Both the position numbers and the translations under genes were made by a program. From Betaproteobacteria bacterium (lineage in GTDB: Bacteria > Pseudomonadota > Gammaproteobacteria > Burkholderiales > Usitatibacteraceae), in contig JADKJU010000003.1 in the NCBI GenBank assembly GCA_016720855.1, positions 1-64,000 on the forward strand: a DNA stretch of 64,000 nt, given 5' to 3'. A model generated the notes under the pieces. The model had not been told where the DNA came from. It saw only the letters and a program-made list of their open reading frames with translations, and did not search any database. Positions 52,555-62,009 of this stretch are shown here, piece after piece. The first letter of the stretch is position 1, and every line of letters begins with the position of its first letter.

Positions 52555-54030
52555 ATGAATGACGCCGCGATCCTGCACGTGACCAGCCTCTTCGGCGGTG
52601 GCGTCGACCGGCACCTGCGCGACATCGTGCGCACGGTCGAGCGCCCGCAACTCGTGTGGCACGCGGGCGAAGGCGTCGATGTGCTCGAGGACACGCGCAA
52701 GGGGCGCTTCTACCCGCTGGCCGGCGATGCGCTCCCGGCGCGCGCCAGTGCGCTCGCGCAGTGGCTCCGCGCCAGGCGCGTGGGCCTCGTGCACCTGCAC
52801 CAGCTCACGCGCGCGCCACGCGAGCGCGGCGAATGGGCCTGCCGCACCCTGGGCGTGCCGTGCATCACGACGCTGCACGACATTCTCTTCCTGCGGCCCG
52901 ATGCATTCGCGGCCCCGGACCCCCTCGTAGCCGATACACACTGGCTCGCCGAAACGGCACGCACGCTCCTGGCCTCGAAGGCGGTTCTCGCGCCTTCGCC
53001 ATGGCTCGCCCGCCTGGCCGCGGCGAGCGTGCCGGGGCTGCGCGTCGATGTCGTTCCCAATGGCTCCGTCGCCGACACGAAGAGGGGACGCAGCGCTCCG
53101 CGCGAGGGTTTTGCGCGCCATCGGCCGGACCGCGTCGTCGCCCTGCTCGGCGCGCTCGGCCCGCACAAGGGCTCCGACCTCGTGGACGACATCGCGGCCT
53201 GCCTCGAAGGCTCCGGCATCGGCCTGGTCGTCATCGGCTATCTGGAAAAGCAACTGCATCCGGGATGGCGCATCCCGGGAAGCCTGTTCGTGCACGGCGC
53301 CTTCGCCGAAGGGGACGCGGCGCCGCTGCTGCGCGGCTACGACGCCTGCCTCGTCCTGATGCCCAACGAATTGCCCGAGAGTTTCAGCTACGCCCTCTCC
53401 GATGCGTGGGCGGCCGGCGTACCGGTCCTCGCCGCGCCGCGCGGCGCGCTCGCCGAGCGCATCGCCGCGCACGGCGGCGGCTGGCTCCTGCCCGAGCGCT
53501 TCGATGCCGCCTTCGTCGCGGCCCGGGTTCGCGAGCTGGCCGGTGGCGTTCAGGAAAGCGAGAGGGCGAGGGTACAATCGGCCCTGGCGCTTCCCGACCC
53601 GGAGCGCATCCCTTCAATCGACGCAATGACCCGCTCCCTCGACGCCTTCTACACGCGCTTCGGCATCGACCCGGCCGCGCCCGATGCGGCGGATGCAGCA
53701 GCCATCGAGTCCCTCGTCGCGAAGAACCTCGACGGCTCCCTCTTCCGCCTGGAACTGGTGCGCCTGAGCGACGAGCTCGCGCAGACCCTCGCCGCCCTGG
53801 AGGACGCCAACGGCCGCGCGCAGGCATTCGAGACGGAGGCGCGCGGCTGGATCGCCAAGCTGGAAGCCGATGTCGGCGCGGTTCAGGACGGACTGCGCCG
53901 CGTGACGGAGGATCGCGACCGGCTCGCGAAGGAAGCCGATCTCCTGCGCCTCAACCAGGAAGCGCTCGACCGCCTGCCCTCGCCGGTGAAGCGCCTGCTG
54001 CTCAAGCTCGCCTTCGATGCCCGACGTTGA
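52555..54030 (+). CDS. Glycosyltransferase family 4 protein with C-terminal coiled coil
   Basis: GT-B glycosyltransferase, 491 residues. N-terminal acceptor half starts ILHVTSLFGGGVDRHLRD; VLLGAL-type strand RVVALLGALGPHKGSDLV begins the nucleotide-sugar half; LPESFSYALSDAWAAGVPVLAAPRGALAE holds the catalytic E and sugar-nucleotide loop. Residues about 400-490 form a predicted coiled coil (LSDELAQTLAALEDANGRAQ ... VTEDRDRLAKEADLL) ending in a basic PVKRLLLKLAFDARR helix. Overlaps the next gene by 14 bases. Probably builds a surface glycan; sugar unknown. Confidence 0.88.
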   Translation: MNDAAILHVTSLFGGGVDRHLRDIVRTVERPQLVWHAGEGVDVLEDTRKGRFYPLAGDALPARASALAQWLRARRVGLVHLHQLTRAPRERGEWACRTLGVPCITTLHDILFLRPDAFAAPDPLVADTHWLAETARTLLASKAVLAPSPWLARLAAASVPGLRVDVVPNGSVADTKRGRSAPREGFARHRPDRVVALLGALGPHKGSDLVDDIAACLEGSGIGLVVIGYLEKQLHPGWRIPGSLFVHGAFAEGDAAPLLRGYDACLVLMPNELPESFSYALSDAWAAGVPVLAAPRGALAERIAAHGGGWLLPERFDAAFVAARVRELAGGVQESERARVQSALALPDPERIPSIDAMTRSLDAFYTRFGIDPAAPDAADAAAIESLVAKNLDGSLFRLELVRLSDELAQTLAALEDANGRAQAFETEARGWIAKLEADVGAVQDGLRRVTEDRDRLAKEADLLRLNQEALDRLPSPVKRLLLKLAFDARR

Positions 54031-55846
54031 CCTGAGCGTCGTCACCTACCGGCCGGACTTCGCGCTCCTGAGCCAGCTCTTCCAGAGCCTCGCGCAAGCC
54101 GTCGGCCCGGAGGACCGCCTCGCCCTGCTGGTGCAGGACAACAGCCCCGACCGCGCCATCGCGGCGGCCATCGCGGCCATGCCCGAATGCAAGGGGGGGG
54201 ATTTCAAGCGCGTGGACGCGCGTTCCTCGGGCGAGAACCTGGGCTTCGGGCGTGGCCACAATGCGAATGCCGCCCGCGGCAGCTCGCCGTGGATCCTCGT
54301 GATCAACCAGGATTGCATCGTCGAGCCGGGCGCGCTGCGTCGGCTCGTGGAGATCGCCGTCGCAGACGATGCCCGGGTCGCCGCCTGGGAGATGCGCCAG
54401 ATCCCCTACGAGCATCCGAAAGCCTACGACCCCGTCACGCTCGACACGCCGTGGGTGAGCGGCGCGGCGACGCTTTTCCGTCGCGAGGCCTACGAGGCGG
54501 CTGGCGGCTTCGACGAGGCCATCTTCATGTACGGCGAGGACGTGGACCTCTCGTGGCGCCTTCGCGCCAGGGGGTGGCGGCTCACCTACCAGCCGAAGTG
54601 CGCCGTGGTGCACCGCACGTACCGGGAAGCGGCCGAGGTGAAACCGCTGCAGGTCTTCGGGGGCGTGCAGACGAACCTGGGCCTCAGGATGCGCTTCGGC
54701 GGAATGGCCCGCGTGGCGCAGGGCTTTGCGATGCTTGCCGCCGAGATCCTGTCCCCCAATTCCTTCCCCGGACGGCGGCGCGGACTCGCGCTTGCCGGGG
54801 CAAGGGCGCTCGCGCATGCGCCGCATTTCCTCTTCTCGCGGGTCGCTCCCGCGAAGCGCTTCCATCCGCAGTTCGCCGGCTGGGGCTACGAGATGCGGCG
54901 CGATGGCGCCTTCCACGAGTTCGCCTCGCACCGTGAGCATCCGCAGGAAGCACTGCCCCGGGTATCCATCCTCATTCGCACGGTGAACCGGGCGGCGTGG
55001 CTGCGCGAGGCCCTCGCCTCCTGCGTCAACCAGACGCACGGGAATCTCGAAGTGGTGGTGGTGGAGGACGGGGAAGCGGCCTCGCGCGCCATCGTCGAGG
55101 AGTTCCGCGGGCGCATCGACATCCGCTACGAGGCCACGGGGGAGAAGGTGGGCCGCGCCCGGGCGGGAAACCGCGCGCTCGCGCTCGCCACGGGCGACTG
55201 GCTCAATTTCCTCGACGACGACGACGTGCTGTTCGCCGACCACGTGGAGGTGCTGCTTGGCGCCGCCCTCGCGGCGGGCGTGAAGGGCGCCTACGGCCTG
55301 GCCTGGGAGACGAAGACGCGGGTTCACGACCGCGACCATGCTGAGTACGATGAGACGATGCACTACACCGTCCACCGCCAGCCGTTCGACCGCCTCACGC
55401 TCTGGCACCACAATTTCCTGCCCATCCAGGCCGTGCTCTTCCACCGCTCGCTTTTCGAGCGCCACGGAGGGTTCGCCGAGGACATGGACCAGCTCGAGGA
55501 CTGGAACCTGTGGACGCGCTACACGCTCGAGGACGATTTCGTGCTGGTGGAGAAGACGACATCGAAGTACCGCGTCCCGGCCGACACGCGCGGGGCCGCC
55601 AGCCGGCAGACGCTCCTCGACGGCGCCTACCTGGATGCCCGCGCCCGGCAGGACGCGCTGCGCGTCACGATGAGCCCGCGCGCGATTTCCAACATGGCCG
55701 AGCGATACGCGAGGACCCAGGCGCTGGTGCTGGTCACTCGGGTGGACGTGCGCCGCTTCGTGGGCTCCTCGGGCGTGCTGTCGCGGCTTGCCGCCTGGCG
55801 GCGTCCGGTCGCCGACCGGCTGCGTCGCCTGGGATGGCTGCGATGA
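54017..55846 (+). CDS. Tandem-domain glycosyltransferase family 2 protein
   Basis: 609 residues with two GT-A modules. Module 1 (about 1-230): DLSVVTYRPDF, NLGFGRGHNANAA, INQDCIVEPGAL (DxD-like) and GGFDEAIFMYGEDVDLSWRL, the rhamnosyltransferase-like GEDVDL motif. Module 2 (about 315-500): PRVSILIRTVNRAAWLREAL, GRARAGNRALALATGDWLNF, LDDDDVLF and GGFAEDMDQLEDWNLWTRY. Likely adds two sugars of a surface glycan. Followed by a methyltransferase with ATGA overlap. Confidence 0.9.
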   Translation: MPDVDLSVVTYRPDFALLSQLFQSLAQAVGPEDRLALLVQDNSPDRAIAAAIAAMPECKGGDFKRVDARSSGENLGFGRGHNANAARGSSPWILVINQDCIVEPGALRRLVEIAVADDARVAAWEMRQIPYEHPKAYDPVTLDTPWVSGAATLFRREAYEAAGGFDEAIFMYGEDVDLSWRLRARGWRLTYQPKCAVVHRTYREAAEVKPLQVFGGVQTNLGLRMRFGGMARVAQGFAMLAAEILSPNSFPGRRRGLALAGARALAHAPHFLFSRVAPAKRFHPQFAGWGYEMRRDGAFHEFASHREHPQEALPRVSILIRTVNRAAWLREALASCVNQTHGNLEVVVVEDGEAASRAIVEEFRGRIDIRYEATGEKVGRARAGNRALALATGDWLNFLDDDDVLFADHVEVLLGAALAAGVKGAYGLAWETKTRVHDRDHAEYDETMHYTVHRQPFDRLTLWHHNFLPIQAVLFHRSLFERHGGFAEDMDQLEDWNLWTRYTLEDDFVLVEKTTSKYRVPADTRGAASRQTLLDGAYLDARARQDALRVTMSPRAISNMAERYARTQALVLVTRVDVRRFVGSSGVLSRLAAWRRPVADRLRRLGWLR

Positions 55847-56880
55847 GCGGCAAGCTCGAGTTCACGGGAGAGCGCTTCGTCCCCGGCGCGCGCGGCGAGA
55901 TCTGGGTGGAGCACTGGCACCGCTACCATTTCGCGGCGCGGCTCGCCGGCGGCCAGCGCGTCGTGGACGCGGCCTGCGGCGAAGGCTACGGCTCGGCGCT
56001 GCTCGCGCAGGTCGCGGCAAGCGTCACCGGCGCCGACATTTGCGCGCCCGCCGTCGCCCACGCGCGTGCAACCTACGCCGGTGTCGCGAACCTCGCTTTC
56101 GTCGAGGCGCCGTGCGCGAAGCTTCCCCTGCCCGACGCGTCTGCCGACCTGTTCGTTTCCTTCGAGACGGTGGAGCACATTGCCGGGCAGGAGGAATTCA
56201 TCGACGAAATCGCGCGCGTGCTGGCCCCCGACGGCCTCCTGCTGCTCTCGTGCCCCAACAAGCGCGAATACAGCGACCGCCGCGGGTTCGCGAACGAGTT
56301 CCACGTGAAGGAGCTGTACCGCGAGGAGCTCGAGGCGCTGGTGGCGCGCCGCTTCGCGCACGCGCGCTGGTACGGCCAGCGGCCCAGCTTCTTTTCCGTC
56401 ATCGCCCCCGAGCCGCACGCCGAGACGGGCCACCTCGCGGAAGTGTCGGAAGCGAACCCGGCCGAGGGCACCACGGCGCTCGGGGAGCCCCTCTATTTCA
56501 TCGTGGCCGCCAGCCGCTCGGTCGCGACGCTGGGCATGATCCCCGCGACGCTGTCCGTGCTGTCGGATCGCGAGGACTGGGTGCATCGCGACTACGAGAA
56601 GGTGATGCGCGATCTCGAAGCCACGGCCGCGCGCGCGCAGGCGCTGGAGAAGCAGGTGGCGCAGGCCGCGCTGGCCCATGGCGAGGCCGTGAAGTCGCGC
56701 GACGAGGCCCTGGCCCGGGCCGGCGGGCTGGACAGCCGCCTGGCGCAGGCCGAGCGGACCGTCTCGGAACAATCGCGAACGATCGACGAACGCAACCGCG
56801 AAGTCGCGCGTCGGGGCGGCTGGCGGTGGTGGCTGCGCCTGCCCTACGAGCGGCTCTTCGGCCAGCCGCCCCGTCGCTAG
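55843..56880 (+). CDS. SAM-dependent methyltransferase with coiled-coil tail
   Basis: Class I methyltransferase, 345 residues. Residues 1-20 (LEFTGERFVPG) are typical of polysaccharide-cluster methyltransferases; motif I is VVDAACGEGYGSALLA at 40-55; SFETVEHIAGQEEFIDEIARVL and LLLLSCPNKREYSD follow. From about 245 a coiled coil runs (VMRDLEATAARAQALEKQ to AERTVSEQSRTIDERNREV), ending in a Trp/Arg helix WRWWLRLPYERLF that may bind membrane. The design recalls chain-terminating O-antigen methyltransferases such as WbdD. Confidence 0.88.
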   Translation: MSGKLEFTGERFVPGARGEIWVEHWHRYHFAARLAGGQRVVDAACGEGYGSALLAQVAASVTGADICAPAVAHARATYAGVANLAFVEAPCAKLPLPDASADLFVSFETVEHIAGQEEFIDEIARVLAPDGLLLLSCPNKREYSDRRGFANEFHVKELYREELEALVARRFAHARWYGQRPSFFSVIAPEPHAETGHLAEVSEANPAEGTTALGEPLYFIVAASRSVATLGMIPATLSVLSDREDWVHRDYEKVMRDLEATAARAQALEKQVAQAALAHGEAVKSRDEALARAGGLDSRLAQAERTVSEQSRTIDERNREVARRGGWRWWLRLPYERLFGQPPRR

Positions 56881-56914
56881 GCCGCGGCGGCACGCGCACT
56901 CCGCGTCTGCCCCG

Positions 56915-56943
56915 TTGGTCATGGGTCGCTTACAGGCGATAAT
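56915..56943 (+). promoter_or_regulatory. dapC promoter
   Basis: TTGGTC (56915-56920) and GATAAT (56938-56943) with a 17-base spacer. The -10 ends 6 bases before the dapC ATG, so transcription would start at or next to the start codon, giving a leaderless mRNA. Confidence 0.65.
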
Positions 56944-56949
56944 CGCGGC

Positions 56950-58167
56950 ATGAACCCCCGCCTCGGGCTCCTGAAGCCCTATCCCTTTGAAAAGCTGCGC
57001 GGCCTCCTGGCCGGCGTCAGCCCGCCACCGGGCCTCGGGCACGTGAACCTGTCCATCGGCGAGCCGCAGCACCCCACGCCCGCGATCCTGAAGGACGCGT
57101 TGGGGGCGAACCTGGGCGGGCTCGCCCGCTATCCGCTCACGAAAGGCCTGCCGGAACTGCGCGCCGCCATCGCTGCCTGGCTCGCGCGGCGCCACGGCCT
57201 GCCAGGCGTGGACCCGGAGACCCGGGTGCTTCCGGTCTCGGGCTCGCGCGAGGCCCTGTTCGCCATCGCACAGACGGTGCTGGATCCGGGCGAGCACGAC
57301 GCGCTCGTCGTGTGCCCCAACCCGTTCTACCAGATCTACGAGGGAGCAGCCCTGCTCGGCGGCGCGCGGCCGTATTTCGTGAACGCGTCGGCCGCGAACG
57401 GCTTCGCTCCCGACTGGCACGGGATCCCGGAGCACGTGTGGAAGCGCACGCGGCTCCTCTACGCCTGCTCCCCCAACAACCCCAACGGCCGCGTGATGAC
57501 GCTCGCCGAGTGGGAGCACCTCTTCTCGATGGCCGACCGGCACGCTTTCACCATCGTCTCCGACGAGTGCTACAGCGAGATCTACTTCGACGAATCGGCC
57601 CCACCCCTGGGCGCGCTGGCCGCTGCGCACCGCCTCGGCCGCGCGGATTTCGCGAGGCTCGTCGTGATGGGCTCGCTCTCCAAGCGGTCCAACGCGCCGG
57701 GGCTGCGCTCCGGCTTCGCCGCCGGGGACGCCGGCGTTCTCAAGGACTTCCACCTCTATCGCACCTACCACGGCACGGCGCCGTCCAACACCGTGCAACT
57801 CGCGTCCGTCGCCGCGTGGAACGACGAGGCGCACGTGGTCGAGAACCGGCGCCTCTACCGGGAGAAATTCGCGGCGTTCTTCGAACTCGTGAACCCCGTG
57901 CTCGCGCTCGCCCGGCCCGAGGCCGCGTTCTACTACTGGGTCGCCGTCCCGGGGGACGACGAGACCTTCGCGCGCGACCTTTACGCCAGCGCGAACGTGA
58001 CCGTCCTTCCCGGCAGCTACCTCTCGCGAGAGGCGCACGGAACCAACCCCGGTCGCGGGCACGTGCGCATCGCCCTCGTCTCCACCGTGGCCGAGGCCGC
58101 CGAGGCGGGACGGCGCATCGCCGAATTCGCCCGCGCGCGCCTGCATGCCGCGCCCCTCCTTCGATAA
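56950..58167 (+). CDS. dapC: Succinyldiaminopimelate transaminase
   Basis: PLP aminotransferase of lysine/DAP synthesis (EC 2.6.1.17). 405 residues. NLSIGEPQHPTPAILKDAL at the start, GSREALFAIAQTVLD, YACSPNNPNGRVM, SDECYSEIYFDE and SLSKRSNAPGLRSGF with the PLP lysine (SLSK). The C-terminus has HVRIALVS. No Shine-Dalgarno and a promoter reaching the ATG suggest leaderless translation. First of the dap cluster. Confidence 0.95.
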   Translation: MNPRLGLLKPYPFEKLRGLLAGVSPPPGLGHVNLSIGEPQHPTPAILKDALGANLGGLARYPLTKGLPELRAAIAAWLARRHGLPGVDPETRVLPVSGSREALFAIAQTVLDPGEHDALVVCPNPFYQIYEGAALLGGARPYFVNASAANGFAPDWHGIPEHVWKRTRLLYACSPNNPNGRVMTLAEWEHLFSMADRHAFTIVSDECYSEIYFDESAPPLGALAAAHRLGRADFARLVVMGSLSKRSNAPGLRSGFAAGDAGVLKDFHLYRTYHGTAPSNTVQLASVAAWNDEAHVVENRRLYREKFAAFFELVNPVLALARPEAAFYYWVAVPGDDETFARDLYASANVTVLPGSYLSREAHGTNPGRGHVRIALVSTVAEAAEAGRRIAEFARARLHAAPLLR

Positions 58168-58179
58168 CGAAAGAATCCC

Positions 58180-59001
58180 ATGGACAAGCTGCAGCCCCTC
58201 ATCGAGCAGGCCTTCGAGAAGCGCGCCGACCTGACCCCGAAATCCGCGCCGCCCGAGGTGGCGCACGCCGTGAAGGCCGTGCTCGCCGAGCTGGACGCCG
58301 GGCGCCTTCGCGTCGCCGAGAAGAAGGGCGGCGAGTGGGTCACGCACCAATGGCTCAAGAAGGCGGTGCTGCTCTCCTTCCGCCTGCGCGACAACGAGAT
58401 CATGCAGGGCGGCTACACGCACTACTTCGACAAGGTCGATTCCAAATTCGTCAACTTCTCGCAGGGCGATTTCGCCGCAGGCGGCTATCGCGTGGTGCCG
58501 CCGGCCGCCGCGAGGCACGGCGCCTTCATCGCGAAGAACGTCGTGCTGATGCCCTCCTACGTGAACATCGGCGCCTACGTGGACGAGGGCACCATGGTGG
58601 ACACCTGGGCCACCGTCGGTTCCTGCGCGCAGATCGGCAGGAACGTGCACCTTTCCGGCGGCGTGGGCATCGGCGGCGTGCTCGAGCCCCTGCAGGCCAA
58701 CCCGACGATCATCGAGGACAACTGCTTCATCGGGGCGAGGAGCGAGGTCGTCGAGGGCGTCATCGTGGGCGAGGGCTCGGTGATCTCGATGGGCGTCTAC
58801 ATCGGCCAGTCCACCAAGATCTACAACCGGGCGACGGGCGAGGTGAGCTATGGCAGGATCCCGCCGGGCTCCGTCGTGGTCTCCGGCAACTTGCCCGGCC
58901 ATGACGGCCGGTATAGTCTCTACTGCGCCGTGATCATCAAGCAGGTCGACGCGAGAACGCGCGCCAAGACCGGCATCAACGACCTGCTCAGGGGCGACTG
59001 A
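58180..59001 (+). CDS. dapD: Tetrahydrodipicolinate N-succinyltransferase
   Basis: Succinylates tetrahydrodipicolinate with succinyl-CoA (EC 2.3.1.117). 273 residues. N-terminal helical domain, then a hexapeptide-repeat beta helix (about 100-230: [40 protein letters not shown]) and a C-terminal strand region. Gives the product used by DapC, 12 bases upstream. Confidence 0.97.
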   Translation: MDKLQPLIEQAFEKRADLTPKSAPPEVAHAVKAVLAELDAGRLRVAEKKGGEWVTHQWLKKAVLLSFRLRDNEIMQGGYTHYFDKVDSKFVNFSQGDFAAGGYRVVPPAAARHGAFIAKNVVLMPSYVNIGAYVDEGTMVDTWATVGSCAQIGRNVHLSGGVGIGGVLEPLQANPTIIEDNCFIGARSEVVEGVIVGEGSVISMGVYIGQSTKIYNRATGEVSYGRIPPGSVVVSGNLPGHDGRYSLYCAVIIKQVDARTRAKTGINDLLRGD

Positions 59002-59043
59002 AGTCCCGTCCCCCGCCACACATCCCGGAACCCGGAGGCATTC

Positions 59044-60222
59044 ATGTTCATCGAGAAGCTCCTGCAACTCATGGCCGAGAAGAAGGCCTCCGACATCTTC
59101 TTCTCGGTCGGCTCGCCGATCATGATCAAGATCCAGGGCAACATCATGCCGGTGAACCCGCAGGTGATGGATCCGGAGACGGTCAAGAAGATCGTCTACG
59201 AGATGCTCTCGCCCGCGCACATCGCCACCTTCGAGAAGGACCTGGAGCTGAACCTCTCGAAGCCGATGCCCGGCCTGGGCAACTTCCGCGTCAACGTCTT
59301 CTGGCAGAAGGGTTCCGTCGCCTGCGTGATCCGCTACGTGACCGCGGACATCCCGAAGCTCGAGGACCTGAGCCTGCCGCCCGTGCTGCTGCAACTGGTG
59401 ATGGAAAAGCGCGGCCTCGTGCTCGTGGTGGGCGCGACAGGCTCGGGCAAGTCGACCACCCTCGCCTCGATGCTCGATTTCCGCAATTCCATGGCCGCGA
59501 ACCACATCCTCACCATCGAGGACCCGGTCGAGTACGTGTTCACGCCCAAGAAGAGCATCTTCAACCAGCGCGAGGTGGGCAACGACACGCACGCCTTCCA
59601 CGACGCGCTTCGAAACGCCATGCGGCAGGCGCCGGACTGCATCCTCATCGGCGAGATCCGCGACCAGGAGACGATGCGCATGGCGCTCACCTACGCGCTC
59701 TCCGGGCACCTGTGCCTCGCCACGCTGCACGCCAACAACTCCTACCAGGCGATGAACCGGGTGATCAGCTTCTTCCCGCTGGAAGTGCGGCCCATGCTGC
59801 TGCAGGACCTTTCGGTGTCCCTCAAGGCGATCATCTCGCAGCGGCTGGTGAAGACCGTGGACGGCAAGCGCACCCCGGCCGTCGAGGTGCTCCTGAATTC
59901 CCGCAACGTTGCGGAGGCGATCGAGAAGGGCGAGGTGGGCGAGGTGAAGGAAATGATGGAAAAGAGCATGTCGCCGGGCTCGCAGACCTTCGAGCAGGAC
60001 CTCTTCCGGCTCGTGCGGCAGGGGAAGATCTCCACGGACGAGGCGCTCGCGAACGCCGACTCGGCCACGAACCTGGGACTCTTGCTGGGCAACTCCGGGA
60101 TCATGCCGGCCATGGCCGAGCGGGCGAAGAACCCGGTGCCGTCGCTCGGCAAGGGTCCGGGCGGCCCATCGTTCAGCGAATTCAAGATCTCGGAAGACAC
60201 ATCCGATCCGAGCCTTCGCTGA
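59044..60222 (+). CDS. pilU: Type IV pilus retraction ATPase PilU
   Basis: PilT-family hexameric ATPase that aids pilus retraction. 392 residues. N-terminal PAS-like domain (KKASDIFFSVGSPIMIKI), Walker A GATGSGKST at 130-138, Asp box LTIEDPVEYVF, Walker B ILIGEIRDQETM and His box LATLHANN. The PilU-like traits are the motif MEKRGLVLVVG and a long C-terminal tail (about 345-392). It stands alone among dap genes, without pilT or other pil genes nearby. Confidence 0.92.
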   Translation: MFIEKLLQLMAEKKASDIFFSVGSPIMIKIQGNIMPVNPQVMDPETVKKIVYEMLSPAHIATFEKDLELNLSKPMPGLGNFRVNVFWQKGSVACVIRYVTADIPKLEDLSLPPVLLQLVMEKRGLVLVVGATGSGKSTTLASMLDFRNSMAANHILTIEDPVEYVFTPKKSIFNQREVGNDTHAFHDALRNAMRQAPDCILIGEIRDQETMRMALTYALSGHLCLATLHANNSYQAMNRVISFFPLEVRPMLLQDLSVSLKAIISQRLVKTVDGKRTPAVEVLLNSRNVAEAIEKGEVGEVKEMMEKSMSPGSQTFEQDLFRLVRQGKISTDEALANADSATNLGLLLGNSGIMPAMAERAKNPVPSLGKGPGGPSFSEFKISEDTSDPSLR

Positions 60223-60232
60223 CGCGCCTCGC

Positions 60233-60772
60233 GTGAAGCGCCTGGAGGAATCCCTCACGCAGTACGCGGCGTACCACCGCGACCGCCGCAACATCGCGAC
60301 CCATTTCGTGGGCATCCCACTCATCGTCTTCGCGGTCGTGCTGGCGCTGGCGCTCGCCGCTTTTCCCGTGGCCGGCATGGCTATCACGCTCGCGGCCGCG
60401 GCCTCGATCGCCGCCTGCGCGTACTACTTCCGGCTCGACCCCGCCTTCGGCAGCGTCATGGCGGCCGCGCTCTTCGTCATGTGCGCCGCCGCGAGCGAAA
60501 TCACGGCGCGCCTGGGCCCGGGAGGCGTGCTCGCGCTCGCCGCCCTCCTCTTCACCCTCGGCTGGGCGCTGCAGTTCTGGGGGCACCGCTTCGAGGGCAT
60601 GCAGCCCGCCTTCTACGACGACGCGAAGCAGCTCCTCATCGGGCCGCTTTTCGTCTGCGCCGAGGTCTTCTTCCTCTTCGGGGCCAAGCCGGCCCTGCGC
60701 CGCTACATCGAGGAGCGCGTCGGGCCCACGGTGGCCAGGCGCGCGCATCCCGCAGCGACGGGCCCGCGATGA
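60233..60772 (+). CDS. Mpo1/DUF962 family membrane protein
   Basis: 179 residues from GTG 60233. Four hydrophobic helices. Family motifs: YHRDRRNIATHFVGIPLIVFA near the start (the H-N-H-G-P type site) and LQFWGHRFEGMQPAFYDD, which includes the conserved GH and P residues. The yeast homologue Mpo1 is a 2-hydroxy fatty acid dioxygenase; the bacterial role is untested. Stop overlaps the next small frame (ATGA). Confidence 0.88.
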   Translation: MKRLEESLTQYAAYHRDRRNIATHFVGIPLIVFAVVLALALAAFPVAGMAITLAAAASIAACAYYFRLDPAFGSVMAAALFVMCAAASEITARLGPGGVLALAALLFTLGWALQFWGHRFEGMQPAFYDDAKQLLIGPLFVCAEVFFLFGAKPALRRYIEERVGPTVARRAHPAATGPR

Positions 60773-60885
60773 GCCCGGGCTTCCCGGGCACACTGGCCGG
60801 CGACCGGGTGGTGTGCTGGCAACTGCTCACGGGCGCCATCCCGTTCGACGAGGGAAAGCCGGAAAATGTCAAACGAGACGCTTGA
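60769..60885 (+). CDS. Possible 38-residue coupling ORF before dapE
   Basis: ATG 60769 overlaps the Mpo1-like stop (ATGA) and the frame ends 20 bases inside dapE. The product [20 protein letters not shown]... has no recognised family. Its ends match neighbouring starts and stops, which suits translational coupling, but coding status is unproven. Confidence 0.3.
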   Translation: MSPGFPGTLAGDRVVCWQLLTGAIPFDEGKPENVKRDA

Positions 60886-62002
60886 GCTGGCAAAGGCGCT
60901 CCTCGCGCGCGCATCCGTCACCCCCGCCGACCAGGGCTGCCAGCAGCTGATCATCGATCGTCTGGCGCCGCTGGGCTTCAGCGCCGAGACCTTCCGCTGC
61001 GGCGAGGTCACCAACCTCTGGATCCGGCACGGAGTCGCGGCCCCGCTCGTGGTGCTCGCAGGCCACACCGACGTCGTGCCTCCCGGCCCGCTCGACCAGT
61101 GGCACACCGACCCGTTTGTTCCCACGCTGAAGGACGGCAAGCTCCACGCGCGCGGCGCGGCGGACATGAAGGCTTCCATCGCCGCCTTCGTCGTGGCGGC
61201 CGGGCGCCTCGTGGCGGCGCACCCGGATCATCCCGGCTCGCTGGCGCTGCTCATCACCTCCGACGAGGAAGGCGACGCGGTGGACGGCACCGTGCGCGTG
61301 GTGGAGGCGCTGAAGGCGCGCGGCGAGCGGATCGACTACTGCATCGTCGGCGAGCCGACTTGCGCCGAGCGCTTCGGCGACACGATCAAGAACGGCCGCC
61401 GCGGCTCGCTGACCGGCCGCCTGACGGTCAGGGGCATCCAGGGACACGTGGCGTATCCGCACCTCGCGAGAAATCCGGTCCACGGCCTTGCCCCGGTGCT
61501 GGCGGAATTCGCCGCCCTGGAATGGGACAAGGGGAATGAGTCCTTCCCGCCGACCACGTGGCAGGTCTCCAACATCCACGCCGGCACGGGAGCGCAGAAC
61601 ATCATTCCCGGGGAAGCGAAGGTCGATTTCAATTTCCGCTTTTCCACCGCGAGCACCATCGAGGGCCTCAAGGCGCGCGTGCATGCCGTCCTCGACCGGC
61701 ATGCGCTCGACTACCACGTCGAGTGGATCGTCGGCGGCAGGCCCTTCCTCACGCCGCGCGGTCGGCTGGTCGAGACACTCAAGCGCGTGGTGAGGCAGGT
61801 ATCGGGCGTGACGCCCGGGGTCTCCACCACGGGAGGCACCTCCGACGGGCGCTTCATCGCCGACATCTGCCCGGAGGTGGTCGAGTTCGGCCCCGTGAAC
61901 CGCTCGATCCACAAGGTGAACGAGGCCGTCTCGGTGGACGAGCTCGAGCCGCTGGCCGACGTCTTCCGCCTCGCGTGCGGGGAACTCCTGGGCGTGAGGT
62001 AG
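60866..62002 (+). CDS. dapE: Succinyl-diaminopimelate desuccinylase
   Basis: Zinc hydrolase (M20) releasing LL-DAP (EC 3.5.1.18). 378 residues. First metal ligands in [11 protein letters not shown] (H67, D69 region), D100 in RGAADMKAS, catalytic E134 and ligand E135 in [11 protein letters not shown], and E in [11 protein letters not shown]; dimerisation lid follows. Later [21 protein letters not shown] is conserved. With dapC and dapD completes most of the succinylase branch here. Confidence 0.97.
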   Translation: MSNETLELAKALLARASVTPADQGCQQLIIDRLAPLGFSAETFRCGEVTNLWIRHGVAAPLVVLAGHTDVVPPGPLDQWHTDPFVPTLKDGKLHARGAADMKASIAAFVVAAGRLVAAHPDHPGSLALLITSDEEGDAVDGTVRVVEALKARGERIDYCIVGEPTCAERFGDTIKNGRRGSLTGRLTVRGIQGHVAYPHLARNPVHGLAPVLAEFAALEWDKGNESFPPTTWQVSNIHAGTGAQNIIPGEAKVDFNFRFSTASTIEGLKARVHAVLDRHALDYHVEWIVGGRPFLTPRGRLVETLKRVVRQVSGVTPGVSTTGGTSDGRFIADICPEVVEFGPVNRSIHKVNEAVSVDELEPLADVFRLACGELLGVR

Positions 62003-62009
62003 CCGCTGC

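Noticed and set aside
55627..60387. A 1586-codon open frame on the minus strand
   Set aside because: It runs antisense to the methyltransferase, dapC, dapD and pilU, which carry clear motifs. Its composition (His/Arg/Glu/Val-rich, no domains) is that of a high-GC mirror frame.
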